In this document: positions 12,801 through 25,500 of the stretch, piece after piece | Numbering within the stretch: position 1 is the stretch's first letter | Layout: every line of letters starts with the position of its first letter | From: Pomacea canaliculata | Lineage: Eukaryota; Mollusca; Gastropoda; Architaenioglossa; Ampullariidae | DNA length: 64,000 nucleotides | Direction: 5' to 3' | Assembly: GCF_003073045.1 (NCBI RefSeq) | Contig: NC_037591.1 | Coordinates: 22,291,319-22,355,318, forward strand | Made by a program: the position numbers and the translations under genes | Notes under the pieces: generated by a model | What the model saw: only the letters and a program-made list of their open reading frames with translations | What the model was told of the DNA's origin: nothing | Databases searched by the model: none

Positions 12801-14029
12801 AAAGAATCTTTTGGCAGTCTTTGCATTCTACACTCTCCTTCTCTCAGTCATACCACAAACTTGTATTACTGGACTGCTGTCAAGTAATCTTTGCAAAGTT
12901 CTTCCTATGTTTGCTTGAATACTTATTCCCATTTTTGGTGGCAACCAATACCAAACATTTTGGACATATGTCTTCATTTTCTAACTGGGTTAAGATCAGG
13001 ATTATCTCCTGACCAGTCTTTAATAACTATCATTTATTCATTTTAAGTGCATCTGGGTAAATGTGTGGAAGTGTTATTTGTTAAAGTTTTCCCATCTGGT
13101 TGACTGTTTACTAAAGGGCAATAAATAATGCTGATGTTTCCAAGCCCTCTTTACTTCTTTCAGTCATAACATTGAACCCACCCATACCATCAGAGAACCA
13201 CTACCTGACAGCCTTTTTGAAAAAAGTGTTGTTGTCTACAAATAATCTATCTGTACCAGCATTGGGATTCGGGACTATACCACATTTAGCCATCAAACCC
13301 ATTCAAACTTTTTCTCACTTGAGGCTCATTTTAACACATTTATTGATCATAGTTTCAGTAAACAGTAGACACATTAGGTGCTTTCATTCATTGCAGGTTT
13401 GTTTTTAAACATGAGAGTTATTGAAAATTCAGAACTCGTGATTGCAGAAATACAAACGTCTATGGTCCCTTGTAACTCAGTTGTGGTGGACTTTTTTTTT
13501 TTTGTCATCTGTTATGATCTTTTTAACACAGGTATATTAATATAGGGTTTATGCAGACTTTTGAAAGTCAGGAAATATTTTTGAGAAATAGGGAAACCCT
13601 TAAGATAATCTAAAAAAAATATTTGAGAGCAGCACAGTCAGCAGGTTTCACAAATGAAAAATCTATCATCCTGTTAAACGCTTTAATCAAAGTAAACTCA
13701 GTCACAAAGTTAACAATATAAGACACATGCTATTGACTGGTAAGAAGTCGTACTTTTGGGTATAAAAGTATGTTGAATTGTTTTAACGTACACTCTTAGT
13801 ATAAATCTAATTATAAAGACAATTATTATTGCATAATTATTATATCTAACGTGCGCAAGTACAAAAATCGATCACTTACTTTTACCCTGATTCTTAAACC
13901 TTATTTCCTGCACGCTGTTTATTTATGTGTATTGATAGAAACCCTTGATTTGTTTTATTTCACAATTATTTTTGGTAGGAAAGCGGGGTGCGTCAATATG
14001 TTCGCAACAGTGTGTCTCGATGTGTGTGC

Positions 14030-14100
14030 GGGAGCGCACCGTCCTTTGTGTGCATGTGCATCTGTTTACAGGGCTAGTTGCTGGCTCAAGCGGTTGTTTC
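14030..14100 (+). repeat. tRNA-SINE tail fragment
   Basis: The core CATCTGTTTACAGGGCTAG followed by TTGCTGGC matches the 3' body of the SINE at 59848-60024. The tRNA-like head is not recognisable here, so this is a fragment. Confidence 0.4.
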
Positions 14101-14159
14101 TCCACAGCGTGTTCACACTTTTAACATGTACACTGGCAGCATCTGGCACTACGCCATGA

Positions 14160-14240
14160 CTTGAGGCCTGTCCATCCCATAATGGACGTTAATTCCTTGT
14201 TCCTCAAAATTTACGTTATTATGATTCACATAAAATAAAT
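14160..14240 (+). repeat. Short dispersed repeat, copy 1 (pairs with 34655-34745)
   Basis: The shared core is CCATCCCATAATGGA followed 8-15 nt later by CTCAAAATTTACG. It lies directly after a SINE tail-like fragment (14030-14100), so it may be part of a longer composite repeat. Confidence 0.45.
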
Positions 14241-14750
14241 TTGTTTGGAAAAAACTCCTACATATATTGAATTTCCAGTCTTTCCAGCATGAGGCTGTCT
14301 AGGCCGGGCAAGACCAAATGATCTGGCAGGCCTTGTGTCGAAGTCCACGCCATGCTCCCCTCCGGTCCGCCCAGCAAGGGACATCACTCTAGCATAGGAC
14401 ACAATGACAAACCGACAAAAACACCGAGTGATTAAGCGAACGTGTTTTTATTATTAGTGTGTTTTTCACCATTTCACTTCCTTTTGGCCTATTATTGTAT
14501 AGCGACCTCATTGTGACGTTTTGATTGAGATACAGAGCCAAGATATTTACCTCTGTTACTGCTAGAGGAAATGCCGTCTGCTTGAAACTTAGCTAAACCA
14601 TGGTGGATTTCTTGTCATCTACGAAGGGAAACATACTCTTAATACAAATCAATCAACAGGAAATTCAACATAAGGACAGTGTGAGTGTGTACGCACGTGT
14701 CTTTAAAAGAAACTTCTTGCACATCCAGAAAAGAACTACCTTGCGGAAAT

Positions 14751-14779
14751 ATGACCGAAGCCCGTTACCTGCTGACCAG
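14751..14779 (+). CDS. Tentative first coding exon of the TBC-domain gene
   Basis: An ATG at 14751 opens nine codons plus two bases and meets a donor (CAG|GTATAG) after 14779. Joined to the exon at 16015 it is in phase (AG|A) and would give the N-terminus MTEARYLLTR before PCSDDESYEK. Support is only start codon, donor and phase. The longer frame starting at 14600 uses the same donor but is out of phase with the next exon. Upstream exons encoding an N-terminal domain may exist instead. Confidence 0.3.
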
Positions 14780-14927
14780 GTATAGTTATAGATTATTACT
14801 ACTACGTAATACCGATGCATTTAACTAGTTTCTTGTAATCAAATATTTATATAAACATAAGCTACAAACTGTAAAGTAACATCAGTATACCTCCCATATC
14901 ACAGAAACAGGTATTCCAGTATATATG

Positions 14928-15350
14928 CAGGGCCGCCGAGATCCAGCAGGGGCACCGGGGCAGACGACTTCTTCGGACCCCATGTAATTGTAATCGTAAA
15001 TTATTTTCCAGTATATAATAATAAGCTTATAATTTGTGTGTTAATATATGTATCTACATTTCATTCATCAACGTAATATAGACTGCAAACATTAGGACAA
15101 GTGCACTAGGATCTACATCACTACTTGAGTATATATAGATAGTAAACACCTCAGTGGTCAGTAAATGAAGAAAAATGTCGTTAAAGGATCAAACCAGTAG
15201 TACCCCGCTCCATGGAAGAAATCCTCAGAGTGAGGAATGTTAAAAGAAAGAGTAAAGATTAAGAAAAAAAAAAAATCTACTGACCAAGGGCTTGCCCAAC
15301 AGCTGCAGGCCCGGTTACACCAGACCCTCCCCCCAATTTCCTCAGGCCTG
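14928..15350. mobile_element. Probable hAT-like non-autonomous element (423 bp)
   Basis: The left end starts CAGGGCCGCCGAGA and the right end reads, in reverse complement, CAGGCCTGAGGAA. Flanking 8-mers are TATATATG (14920-14927) and TATACATG (15351-15358), matching at 7 of 8 positions, as expected for an old 8-bp target-site duplication of a hAT element. The terminal repeats are short and imperfect and there is no coding capacity. Confidence 0.5.
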
Positions 15351-16014
15351 TATACATGTACTTCTTAAATGATTGATAGTATGATTTATTAGGATGCATT
15401 AAAAAAATTGTTTAGTTTTTGTCAGCAAGAACACCAGTAGTATTGTTCTCACACACATACACGATCTATATATATATATGGTAAGAGGTCTTTCTTCTAT
15501 TAAGCCCCATCAACTTGGAACCAATTACCCATCGGCTTTTGTCATTCTAATTCTCTCAACCACCTCTAAGCCCAAACTTAAGATGCGTTTTTTTCAGAAC
15601 AGAGACTTCACTATGACCCTGTCCTGACCTGGTGTATAAGTAGGTATGTCTGTTATAGAAATGAGCCTGTCTGTTATATGCAAATCAATATGGGTGCATA
15701 GTGTTAGTGATTCCATTTATATAGATAGGTCTATCACTTCTGTCTCTGAAGTGCTCTGAGCAAATTATTGGAAAAGCACACAAAATTTTCATTATTATTA
15801 TTATATTGGAATGTTCAGGTTATAGTCAGTGCTATACCAGCTCAGGACTCACAATGTAGGAGTTGTCCATTCAGTAATATGTTGTAGTCTTACTAGATAA
15901 AAAGACACAAACATGCCTAACCACAAGTATGGCTAAGCTAACACATGCCTTATTGTATAAGTGCACCTGTTTATATGTAAAAAAAAAAAAAAATACATGT
16001 TACCTCTTTTGCAG

Positions 16015-19000
16015 ACCATGTAGTGATGATGAGTCTTATGAAAAAGTGGATGTAATGCCAACTGTTCTACAACCTCCAAATGTTGATGTGGAAGGCTATG
16101 TATCAGTCAGCAACCGCACAAGTCCACTAAGTCCAGAACAGTTTCATAAATTATTTGACAGTGATGGGCGTTTAGTAGATGAGAATCAGCTGAGAAAATC
16201 AGTCTTCTTAGGTGAGAAACTTAAGTCTTTGGGAAGTGGTTAATGGAATGCAGTTTGCATGCATATCTCTGTATGTGTGTGTGTGTGAGAGAGAGAGAGA
16301 AACTTTTAACAGTCAGCTTTCACTCGTTTTTTGTGATGTGACTGTGTGTTTTCTTTTTTTTTCTGCAATGTGCAACACATCTTAAGAATAGTTCTTTCAG
16401 CAGATAGCAGAAGATGATCTGAAAACAGGGGGATGGGGGGGTTGTTGTTTCATAACAGAAAATTGCTAAATCTCCACAAGCTACAAACACTCTGATGTCT
16501 GTCTTCTCTACCATGGCAGTCCAATAGTATAGTGGTAAAACCCTTGGCAGTAGTACTACAGTGAGAATCATTAGGTAGATTTATATTTTAATCTAAGGGC
16601 ATATGTATGATTATCTGGATGGGGTACATGTTTACCTGCCTTTGTTTCAGGAGGTTTTAGTGGTTTCTCCAGTTTTCTTCACATTCATCATTCCCCCACC
16701 CACTCCACTGCTAGATAATGTAATGTCACAAGTGAAAGCACTTTCCAGTCAAATAAGCCAGCCAAACAATTACTCTTCATCTTATGCTGCAAGATGTGCT
16801 TATCTAGCTGTCCACAGTAATATTGTGTGTGTGGGTGTGTCTTTGGGTGTCTACAGGTGGAGTTCAACCTAAAATTAGAAAGGAAGTGTGGAAATTCCTG
16901 TTTGGACTATATCCCTGCAATTCTACAGCAAGGTAACATTTCCATAGTCAATATAAGTTGTGTATAAAACTTTCAAGCTAATAATTCTGTAGAATTTTGT
17001 TCTGTAAGTGATCATAGATGAGAGCAGGGAAGGGGAACAGATATGTCTATCACACGTTGACAGTGCGCTTGCTATTTCAGAGAAAGAGAGGCTACTCTGC
17101 TTGACAACATCGTCAAATATCATGAATTGAAAGCAAGATGGAAAATATTACTGGTGCTTAGTTCACAACCTGGTCGTAAGTCAACAAAATTGCTTTTGAT
17201 TTCTGTAATACATTATTGTGTTATATTTTGTTACCTACAATTTCTATAAGGCTTGTTAAAAATAAAAAAATTAATTTTAGTAAAATTATATGGTTGATGT
17301 GTCTTGCTTAAGACTTTATCAAATGCTGCTGCAACAAACAGATAATCATTACTTCATAAAATTTCTGTTATGCGCATTAACATTTACTGTATAAGAAGAA
17401 GGTATAACTTGAAGTATTATTTTGAAAAGAGAAACAAGATCACATCTTAGCTCTCAATCCCATCAGTTATATTGAGTGCTAATTATTATGTAGCTCTCAC
17501 CTACATTTTCCCATCTAGAAACTCCACTACAGCAGGGCATTGTAGCGCGGTATCAGCTTCCCGAGGAAAATCCAGTGCTAAATCCTGATGTCGGACTGTC
17601 AGAACCAGTGATGGAGCAGGCAATGGATGCCCTCAATAGTAAAGCTGCTGTCCTTCAAAGTGGGTCAATTGATCTCACTTCTCTTGGTCATGCTGACTTG
17701 GCTTATGAGTACAGTGCTCCTGAAATGCAACAACGGATAGAGTTTGTTCAGCTACAAGCTAGGGTAAGAGAGTAGAACATAAGTTAGTAAAGGATGGCTG
17801 TGTAAAAATGTGTGTGCTAGCATAGGAAAAGTCATCTCAGATTTAATAGCTGTTGGGTTGTAACCTTTTAAAACTCATTCCTTTGATAACTGTTTAGAAG
17901 TTATTTTCCTGAAGAGTTCACTGAAGTTTCACAGGAGACCAGTCTCCAGAACAGGTGATCATAATGAGACTTGTACTGAGGTCATTATGTCCACATTTTA
18001 AGTTTTGTGCTGAGGAGGATGGTACTCCCACTCTCTTTTAGCCTGCTATTGCAAGCATAGAAAATTATATTTTCATCTGTGTGACAGGTTTTTGTTAACA
18101 AAAAGAGGATTGATATTAATAAATTGAGATCATCTATACGAGTCATCGACAAAGATGTTCCACGAACAGACCGCGATGTAGACTTCTTTAAGTAAGTGTT
18201 GCCTCTTTTTAATTCTGGGATAGTTTGTCGGGTAGTTTAAAATATAAGCCTTGCGACACTTTCCTTTTGGTTCTATGCAGGCTGTGCACCTTCTGACTTA
18301 CCAGCACACAAGCATGCGTCTTTGTACTTCCACAATTGGCATAGGTCGGTCCGGTGGCATAACAGTACCTGTCACCAATACAGTGAAGGCTGGCTGTCCT
18401 GGGTTCAGTTCTCGTCTCAGGCTTGCGGTTCTTTCTCTGCATGTGGCATCTGTACACAGGCTGCTACCTTGCCCAGGCTAGGGTACTTCCATAGATACTC
18501 AACTCTTTTCCACTCACAGGACAAAAATCTTCTGATAAATGCATAGTCGCCCATTCAACAGAAGTGATAATCTATCATCAGACAATAGAGTCTTTCAATT
18601 GTGCCCTTAAAATATACTTGTTCAAGTAACTTCTGGAGTTTCAGGCTTTAAGTTTTAGTCTGGCTATTGTTCTATATCATCTGTAGCTTTCACATTTTTC
18701 ATTTGTTGTACAAGTTCTACCATTCATATTATTAATGTACTTGATTAGCATGCAGAGCATGACACTAGTGTTGGAGTAGAGCTCTATACAAATATACATT
18801 TATTATTGTCATAATTATCATTTTCCTAGGGGCCATGCAAACCCACACCTGACCCAGCTGCGAGATATTCTCATTACTTTTGCTGCTTATAACCAGCTGG
18901 AATATGCTCAAGGAATGAATGATGTTCTGTCAAGATTCTTGTATGTGTTGGGCTCTGAGGTAAGGAAGACAAAATTCGTTGCCTGCCTTTATGGGAATGT

Positions 19001-21847
19001 TTGGAGGGGCTTATGTATGTGTGCATAGAATGGTACTCCATGTGTTTGTGTGTATGGACTGGGATGCTTCACTGTGCAACTTTAAACAGAACGATTAAGT
19101 CACAACCTAGATCAAATATGGATGACACATTTCTCGTATTTCTACCCTACGTTAGCAGTTGTTAGTCTCTAAAGGCCCTTTCTCACCAAACAAATCTTGT
19201 TGAATGTTTGACCAAGCTCACAAGAGTTGTGTCATTGTGAAGATTATAGGAAACCAGTGGTTTTGTGGAGAAGATATGGGACATTGGAATTTTGATCAGC
19301 ATTCAAAGTTCATACTTGTTTGCCAGTAGAGTGGGACTTGAGTGCACTAAAAAAGGTTTAATGCTTTGGCACTTTGCTCCATTAAGAAATGAAGGGCTTT
19401 AGACATCTCAAGACTGACAGAACAGAATTGCTGTGTCAGTTTTATGCAGATAAATTTGGTTGGAATATTCTCTACTTTCCCCCCTTTTTAAAGGTTTATA
19501 TTCTCTGTTTGTGGATATTCTCTGAAATGTGGATAACTGAAGATGTTCAGCTTATTGATAACATCTGTAGATTATTCCATTTCAGGCAGAGACATACTGG
19601 TGTTTCCAAAAGTATATGGAGAAGGTGGAGAATGACTTCATGGAGGAAGGCATGGTGCACAAAATAGGTCAGTTCTACAATTTAATTAGTAATTACAGAG
19701 ATTACAAAGCATGTCTCATGGCATATTTTATAATCAAGAACACATTGAGAGGAATGATAAATTACTTTAATTCTCCATGGTCAGAATGTGTAGTCTCTGT
19801 CTTTGTGTGTGTGCATGAGTGTACATGTGCATCTATGCTAGTGAATATAGAATGTTTATGCATTTGTTGAATGTGCAGTGACTGTATAAACAGAGATAGT
19901 GTGATGCATTTTGTATGGAGAAGAGCCCTTTACCAGTATGGGGACACAGAGACAAATAGTCCATTGTGTGGTCATACAGCTGGTATCTCGAAATGCTAAT
20001 TTAACTACTGGTGACTACTTACAGTGTCTGAGAAAGTCGTCACCTTGAAATTAGTAAATTTATTGAAGGACCTGATCAATTGCATGTCTTGATTTATTTT
20101 AAAAATTTGGGCTTTTTAGATCTGGTGCGTATGTTGCTGAAAGAAACAGACTTACCACTGTTGAAACACTTAGAGGGTCATGACATGGGCAACTTATTCT
20201 TCTGCCACAGGTATGCATGTGTAGGCTGTGGCATGTGTATTTTGTTAGATGTTTTGGTCCTTCTGCCACATGACAGCTGTTGTCATATTCCTGGTGATGC
20301 TTGTACATAGCAAAAGCAGTGAGAAATGGATACTTTTTTTGGAAAGAGAATAAGCTTATTGTAGTTTTAATAAAGGTTGCACAAAAGAAGTTTATTGCAG
20401 CCCAGAGGTAAAACACATTGCAGAAGTCAGTTACTTTGGACATAAAAACATTAGCTTGTGCAGGTGATGGAGTAGGGTGGTATTTGAAGATTAGTTCTGA
20501 ATAATAATAAATGTAGTGGAAGTGTTACATAACTAAGATATAGCTGACACAACAAATTGGTACCAAAGACAGGGTAAAGGTGATAAACAAGACTTTCATT
20601 TTCTTTCCTCCTGAAATAACAAACTACTTCCCTGTAAAGTGTTTGAAGTATTTGTGGCAAATGGCATGGTGTAATTACTAATGAAGCAGCTTCTGTTGCA
20701 CTTCAGATGGCTTCTTTTGGGTTTCAAGCGAGAGTTTTCTTTCTTGGACTCTCTGCGATGCTTTGAGATTTTGAGCAGCCATCATCTGGAGCTGGGTAGC
20801 TTAGTGGCTGAAAGAGTGCTGATGATGGAGGAGATGAATGAATTTGCAAACACAGGTAAGCTCTTTCACCAGTGTGAGAAATTTCATGCATATATTGGGT
20901 TGATGATTTTCTTGTAAATTAAGGCTATGGATACACAAATGGATGCAAAAGAGACTTGCCAGGAAATAAAATAGAGCAATGATGCACATCACAAAAAAGT
21001 CTGTCAGGGTTAATCTAGAACATCTTTATTTTACTTTAGCAGTTGTATCTCTCTGTAATACTGTTTGTTAGACCTGCACAAAGGCATACCTGAAAAGTTC
21101 AATTTATATTAATCCTTTTGACATAGTTACTCTACTAATTAATCAGCTCAATTATCTCTTGGCAGGTGGTGATGCTCGTTCTACCAATATGGTAACCCAG
21201 AAAGAGTACACCTTTGAAGTCTTCATGTGTGTAGCCATTTTAATGGAGTGTAGAGAGGAGCTCGTCAAGTGCACAGATAATGGAATGGTGTTTGGCTTCA
21301 TCAATAAGTAAGCACATGCATACATTTTTGTGCCATCTGAAACATTGTTTTTGTTATTTCCCTTGATTGTTTATCCAAGCTATAAGGCCCTAAAGGTAAG
21401 AGTAAGAACAAGAGAGCTGAATATAAAATTCTTGTCATGGGCACATTAACCCTATAATAGACAAGATTGAGATCTTGGGGCAGTCTGCTATTTCTGAATG
21501 CCGGATTTTGTGTGGTATTTGTAAGACAGCAATGTGTGCATGGCAACAATGATTCTCAACCAGAGGTGTGACAAGGTGGAACTCTTTAGATACAAAGCTG
21601 TGTTTTGAGACATTTTGGGTTCCAGCTACACCTTTGCTTTCATCCACCCACAGAAAAGCTGCTTTCACACTTCATTATGTTTTTCAGCCTCAAGTTGGAC
21701 CTTGATGATGTGCTGACAAAAGCAGAGAAGTTGTTCTTCACATATTGCAAAAAGACTGTCAGTGAGAGCTTCCAATTAATTGATTCTCAGAATGCCTCTA
21801 GTCGCCATCTGTCTTCTCATATGTCTTTTTTTACAAAGACTTCTTGA
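16015..21847 (+). CDS. TBC-domain Rab GTPase-activating protein (TBC1D15/17/25-like), 5' end uncertain
   Basis: Eleven in-phase exons: 16015-16211, 16857-16932, 17081-17175, 17519-17763, 18088-18191, 18830-18959, 19586-19667, 20120-20210, 20707-20855, 21166-21307, 21688-21847 (TGA 21845-21847), about 490 residues. TBC proteins switch off Rab GTPases by supplying an arginine and a glutamine finger. Both are present: the arginine in KDVPRTDRD and the glutamine in YAQGMND. Other TBC blocks are GGVQPKIRKEVWKFLFGLYP, ETYWCFQKYM, FFCHRWLLLGFKREFSFLD and VFMCVAILMEC. Just before the domain, LSPEQFHKLFDSDGRLVDE resembles the pre-TBC helix of TBC1D25 and TBC1D15. Odd point: about 100 residues, including most of exon 17519-17763, lie between ELKARWK and the arginine finger, where vertebrate relatives have 10-20. 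The closest human paralogue is not clear, so no symbol is given. The substrate Rab is unknown. Confidence 0.88.
18343..18495 (+). mobile_element. tRNA-derived SINE, diverged copy
   Basis: GGTCCGGTGGCATAACAGTA, then GTCACCAATACAGTGAAGG, then GGGTTCAGTTCTCGTCTC match the head of the SINE at 59848-60024. The A-box-like TGGCATAACAG and B-box-like GGTTCAGTTCT are visible. The 3' body is shortened after TTACCTTGCC-like sequence. It lies in an intron of the TBC gene, same orientation. Confidence 0.7.
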
Positions 21848-22379
21848 CTACTAATTGAATGGAACATTTAAAACTCATTATTTAAAATTCCATGAGGAGT
21901 GTGCCATTCTTAAGAGTTGTGCTATATAATTGTTTTATCTAACAGGAGACAAAACAGAAGATTTTTAAACTACCAGATGTTAATATATAGTGCCATAAGG
22001 CAGCTTATAATCATCAACACTTTACACAAAGCTTTGCCGTGAAGATTATTTGGGAATGATACATTTTTTTTCCTCATGGTCTCTGCATAGCAATTCCTGG
22101 TGTGAGCTGCTGATGACTAAAAGATGCACATAGCAAAAAAGCTTCCAAAGGTGAAGCAATTTTTTTTTATTGTTGACATACCAACATTTTGGATGTTTCT
22201 ATGTTCATACTTCAAGTTGAGGTGCTTTATTGAATTTTCATTTGTGAATGATATTTTTCTGTGATAGACCACAGCTGTATTCATATATTTTTATGTCATC
22301 AAGATTTATTTTCCATTTACATATTCTAATTAGTCCAAATTTTCATTGCTCTTCTTGCACCACAAGAATTTATCAGCAC

Positions 22380-22385
22380 AATAAA
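22380..22385 (+). terminator. Candidate poly(A) signal for the TBC gene
   Basis: AATAAA on the plus strand 533 bp after the TBC stop codon and 176 bp before the SKI8 stop codon on the other strand. It is the best-placed signal in the short gap between the two convergent genes. Confidence 0.45.
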
Positions 22386-22560
22386 AGAGATAAATAGTCT
22401 TGTACACAATCTTAATTTTTTTTTTTAATTTCACATATGTACATCATGTAGTTAAAAAATATTGTCCAGGAAAGTAAATGTTCATGTTTGCCACAAACTC
22501 TTTAGTAGCTTAACTTCAAATCTCAAGTTTCTTCATAGATAGTCCATCATATTATGTCAG

Positions 22561-25500
22561 TTATGTAGGGCAGTCATAGACATGGATGGCTCGGTCATCA
22601 GAAACAGACACAATCCGTGTTCCAGATGGACTATACTTGGCACTCCAAACCTGTAAATGGAACACTTAAGGTTAGGCTGATATACTTTTCATATATATTG
22701 AAAACAGAGCACACCTCCATTTAAATTGCCCACTGGGGCAAATAAAGTTGGTTATTGTTGATTATTATTGTTAATTACAGGATTTTAAGACAAGCAACAA
22801 ATCAGTTCATTAACAAAGCTAGCATCAATCGCAAAGCAAGCAACAGCTACCTGGTCCGTGTGCTCATAAAAGGTGTGGATGCACTGTCTTGTTCCTGCAT
22901 CCCAGATCTTTACAGACTTGTCAGATGACCTGTACAGAACCAAATATTTTAACAAACCTGGAACTTCCATATTGCTTGAAGTTTGCACTCTGTATGTCCA
23001 TGACAAATCAAATCCTTACTCAGTACAGTAGTCACACCCAGACAGTATCCAACCAATTCTGACTCACTGGACTCCCCAAAAGACAATTATAACATTATAA
23101 CATGAAATAATTCTAGTCATTTTGTTAACGCTATTAGCTTTTATAAATTTCCCGGGTGTCCAGTTGCCTTTTAAAAATCCCCTTTACTCTGCTTGCCAAA
23201 AACACCCCTGCCCCACCAAAATAAAAGACTCCTTGCACCCCTTGTGGTCAAGTCCACATTGCTAGTCTTCCAGCAAATCAGTCTTGAAGCAAAATGGGAG
23301 GTTCTTCATCAATTTAAGAGTAATTTACTAGTGACAAATACAACAATAATTATTTTTGGCACTCTAAAGTTTCTGGCTTCATGTAATGTTCATCTGGTAT
23401 TCCGCTTTGTCGACTCTACATTGTGATGTCTATTCAACCCAGAAATTCTCTTTAGTATGGCAGCCCAGTACAGGTCCTCTTTGCCATTCTAATCTGAAAA
23501 TACTCTTTAATATTTGTGAGAAGAATATAACTTTTTTGAAATAGTGATAATATACACTTTGCTGATGTAGAGGCAGTCCTAGTCCATATACAGATGGCCA
23601 AAGTCAGCAGATCGGTTGTTTCAAGCTGTGTTGTCAAGTGCAATATGTTGTAATCTACACAACACAATTTTTTTCTTTAAAAAATTCTTGTAACAGCCAT
23701 GATACTCACGCAGAAACAAAGTGGGTGTTGTCTGGACAAAAGTCAACACTCAGAACCCAAGAAGCATGGCCTGACAATGTCCCAGCCAAATTTGCATGCT
23801 GTCTGCAGTGACAATAAAACAGAGTAAGATTTATTCTCTTCACCTAATTACATAGGTAAACCTGCCTTTGCTTTCATGCTTTTTTATTCCATACATTTCT
23901 GCTATGTATAATGTAAAAAAAAAAAAAAGCTAATTTCTCCAAAAAAATGTATCCCACCCTTCAAGTGCCTGTAAATCTGTATATCCATTTCATAGCACAT
24001 GCCCTCAAAACTGCATGCAATACATATGAAGAGCTTTAAATTTAGCACTTACACATCATAGATCTTAATGTGACAATCATCTGATGCCGTCACCAGAAGT
24101 TGGGAGTCTGGGGAGAAGCACAGCGATCGGATTGGCATGGCATGACCTGTTAAACATGACAACAGGTTCAGCTTCCTTCTTGATCCTCAAATTTTGGCCA
24201 AGAGTCATTTTTTTTTCTTAGAAATAAATGTGTCTGCATTTAGTTTTTTTAAAAAGTTAGTTTTACTGCAGATTTAAGTCACCAATTACATTTGCTCTTG
24301 TACCCAGTATCACTCAAGATCATTCTGTAAGTCTTATTTACCTTCCAAGGTGTGGATAAGTTTTCCAGTTGAGATGTCAAAGACATTTACTATTCCATCT
24401 AAGGCACCTGAAGCAATGTACTTTCCATCTGGGCTCTGTAAAAGATAATAGCTGCAGTCTAATTGGAATTCATTGTACTTTACTGACACATTTGATTGGG
24501 AACAAAATAAACTAATAAAGCAGTCAGCTGGTGAAAAGGTTTTGGTACACTTTCCTACCAAACTGATCACTAATTTATAATATATATGGTGCGCGCGCGC
24601 ACACACACACATATATAGAGGGTATTTTGATAGCTGCAACGAAGACCATTCTAATAATATGTAACATATGTGCTTTGTTTAGTGTATTATAAGACAGTTT
24701 AAACATTAGTTTTGTCACACATACATAAGCTATGCTCAATGTAAATTTTCCTCTGGTGTCAAGTGATGTCTCTTTCCTTCCACTGTCAACCCCAAACAAA
24801 TTGATTTTTCCTGTGTGACTGCCTGATGCAAGGAAGCGGGAATCTGGAGAAAATGCAATGGTCCAGGCATCCACTGCAAAATAAGATAATTTTTTTTTTT
24901 AACATTAGTTAAACATGAACAGAACCAGACATAGTAAAATTAAAGGCAGGCATTGTAATGTTATTATAATACACTACAGTACTATCATACTATCAATGTT
25001 TTGGTTTTTTTTTCTATTGCTGTGTACATTTGAATGCATGACTGACTGCTGATGGTGAGAGTGCAGTGTAAAGATTTTTTTTCCAGTTCGGTTTTGGGCA
25101 GCCTCCTTCAGTTGGTCCCAAGTGGCAAGCTGATAAAATACTAAAAACCCAGCTGACTACACAACTACTGATAATGGAATGGACAACTAAAGATTACATC
25201 ATGGCGTTCACTAACCAAATTTTTGTGTAAACTGAAGCTGTTTGAATTTATTCGCAACAGAACTTTGAAACCAGCCTTTCCTTTGATTGCATTCATTCCC
25301 GATGCTCTCTAACGACTACATCAGATATGTTAGCCATAGTTTGCCCACCCCTGCTCAAAATATTGTGACGTTACCAGCATCAAGACTGCAGACAGGTGCA
25401 TAAGATGCTTGTACAACAGCACTAGTCTAAAAAATACAACTGGACTACAGGCATAAATAAAAGGCATTAGCAGAGAAGGGTTGCGGCTTCAGTATGGTGT

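Larger units (their letters stand above)
8268..14750. other. VPS13 3'UTR and AT-rich intergenic DNA
   Basis: No exon with homology was recognised on either strand. The left part is presumably VPS13 3'UTR; an AATAAA at 9795-9800 and others farther right (10081 region, 11078 region) are candidate poly(A) signals. The short reading frames here have no recognisable domain and have AT-rich codon content, consistent with chance. From about 14000 to 14250 there are two repeat fragments, listed separately. Confidence 0.5.

Noticed and set aside
14600..14785. ATG frame at 14600 as the N-terminus of the TBC protein
   Set aside because: Its donor at 14779 leaves phase 0, whereas the next exon at 16015 needs phase 2; only the frame starting at 14751 joins correctly.
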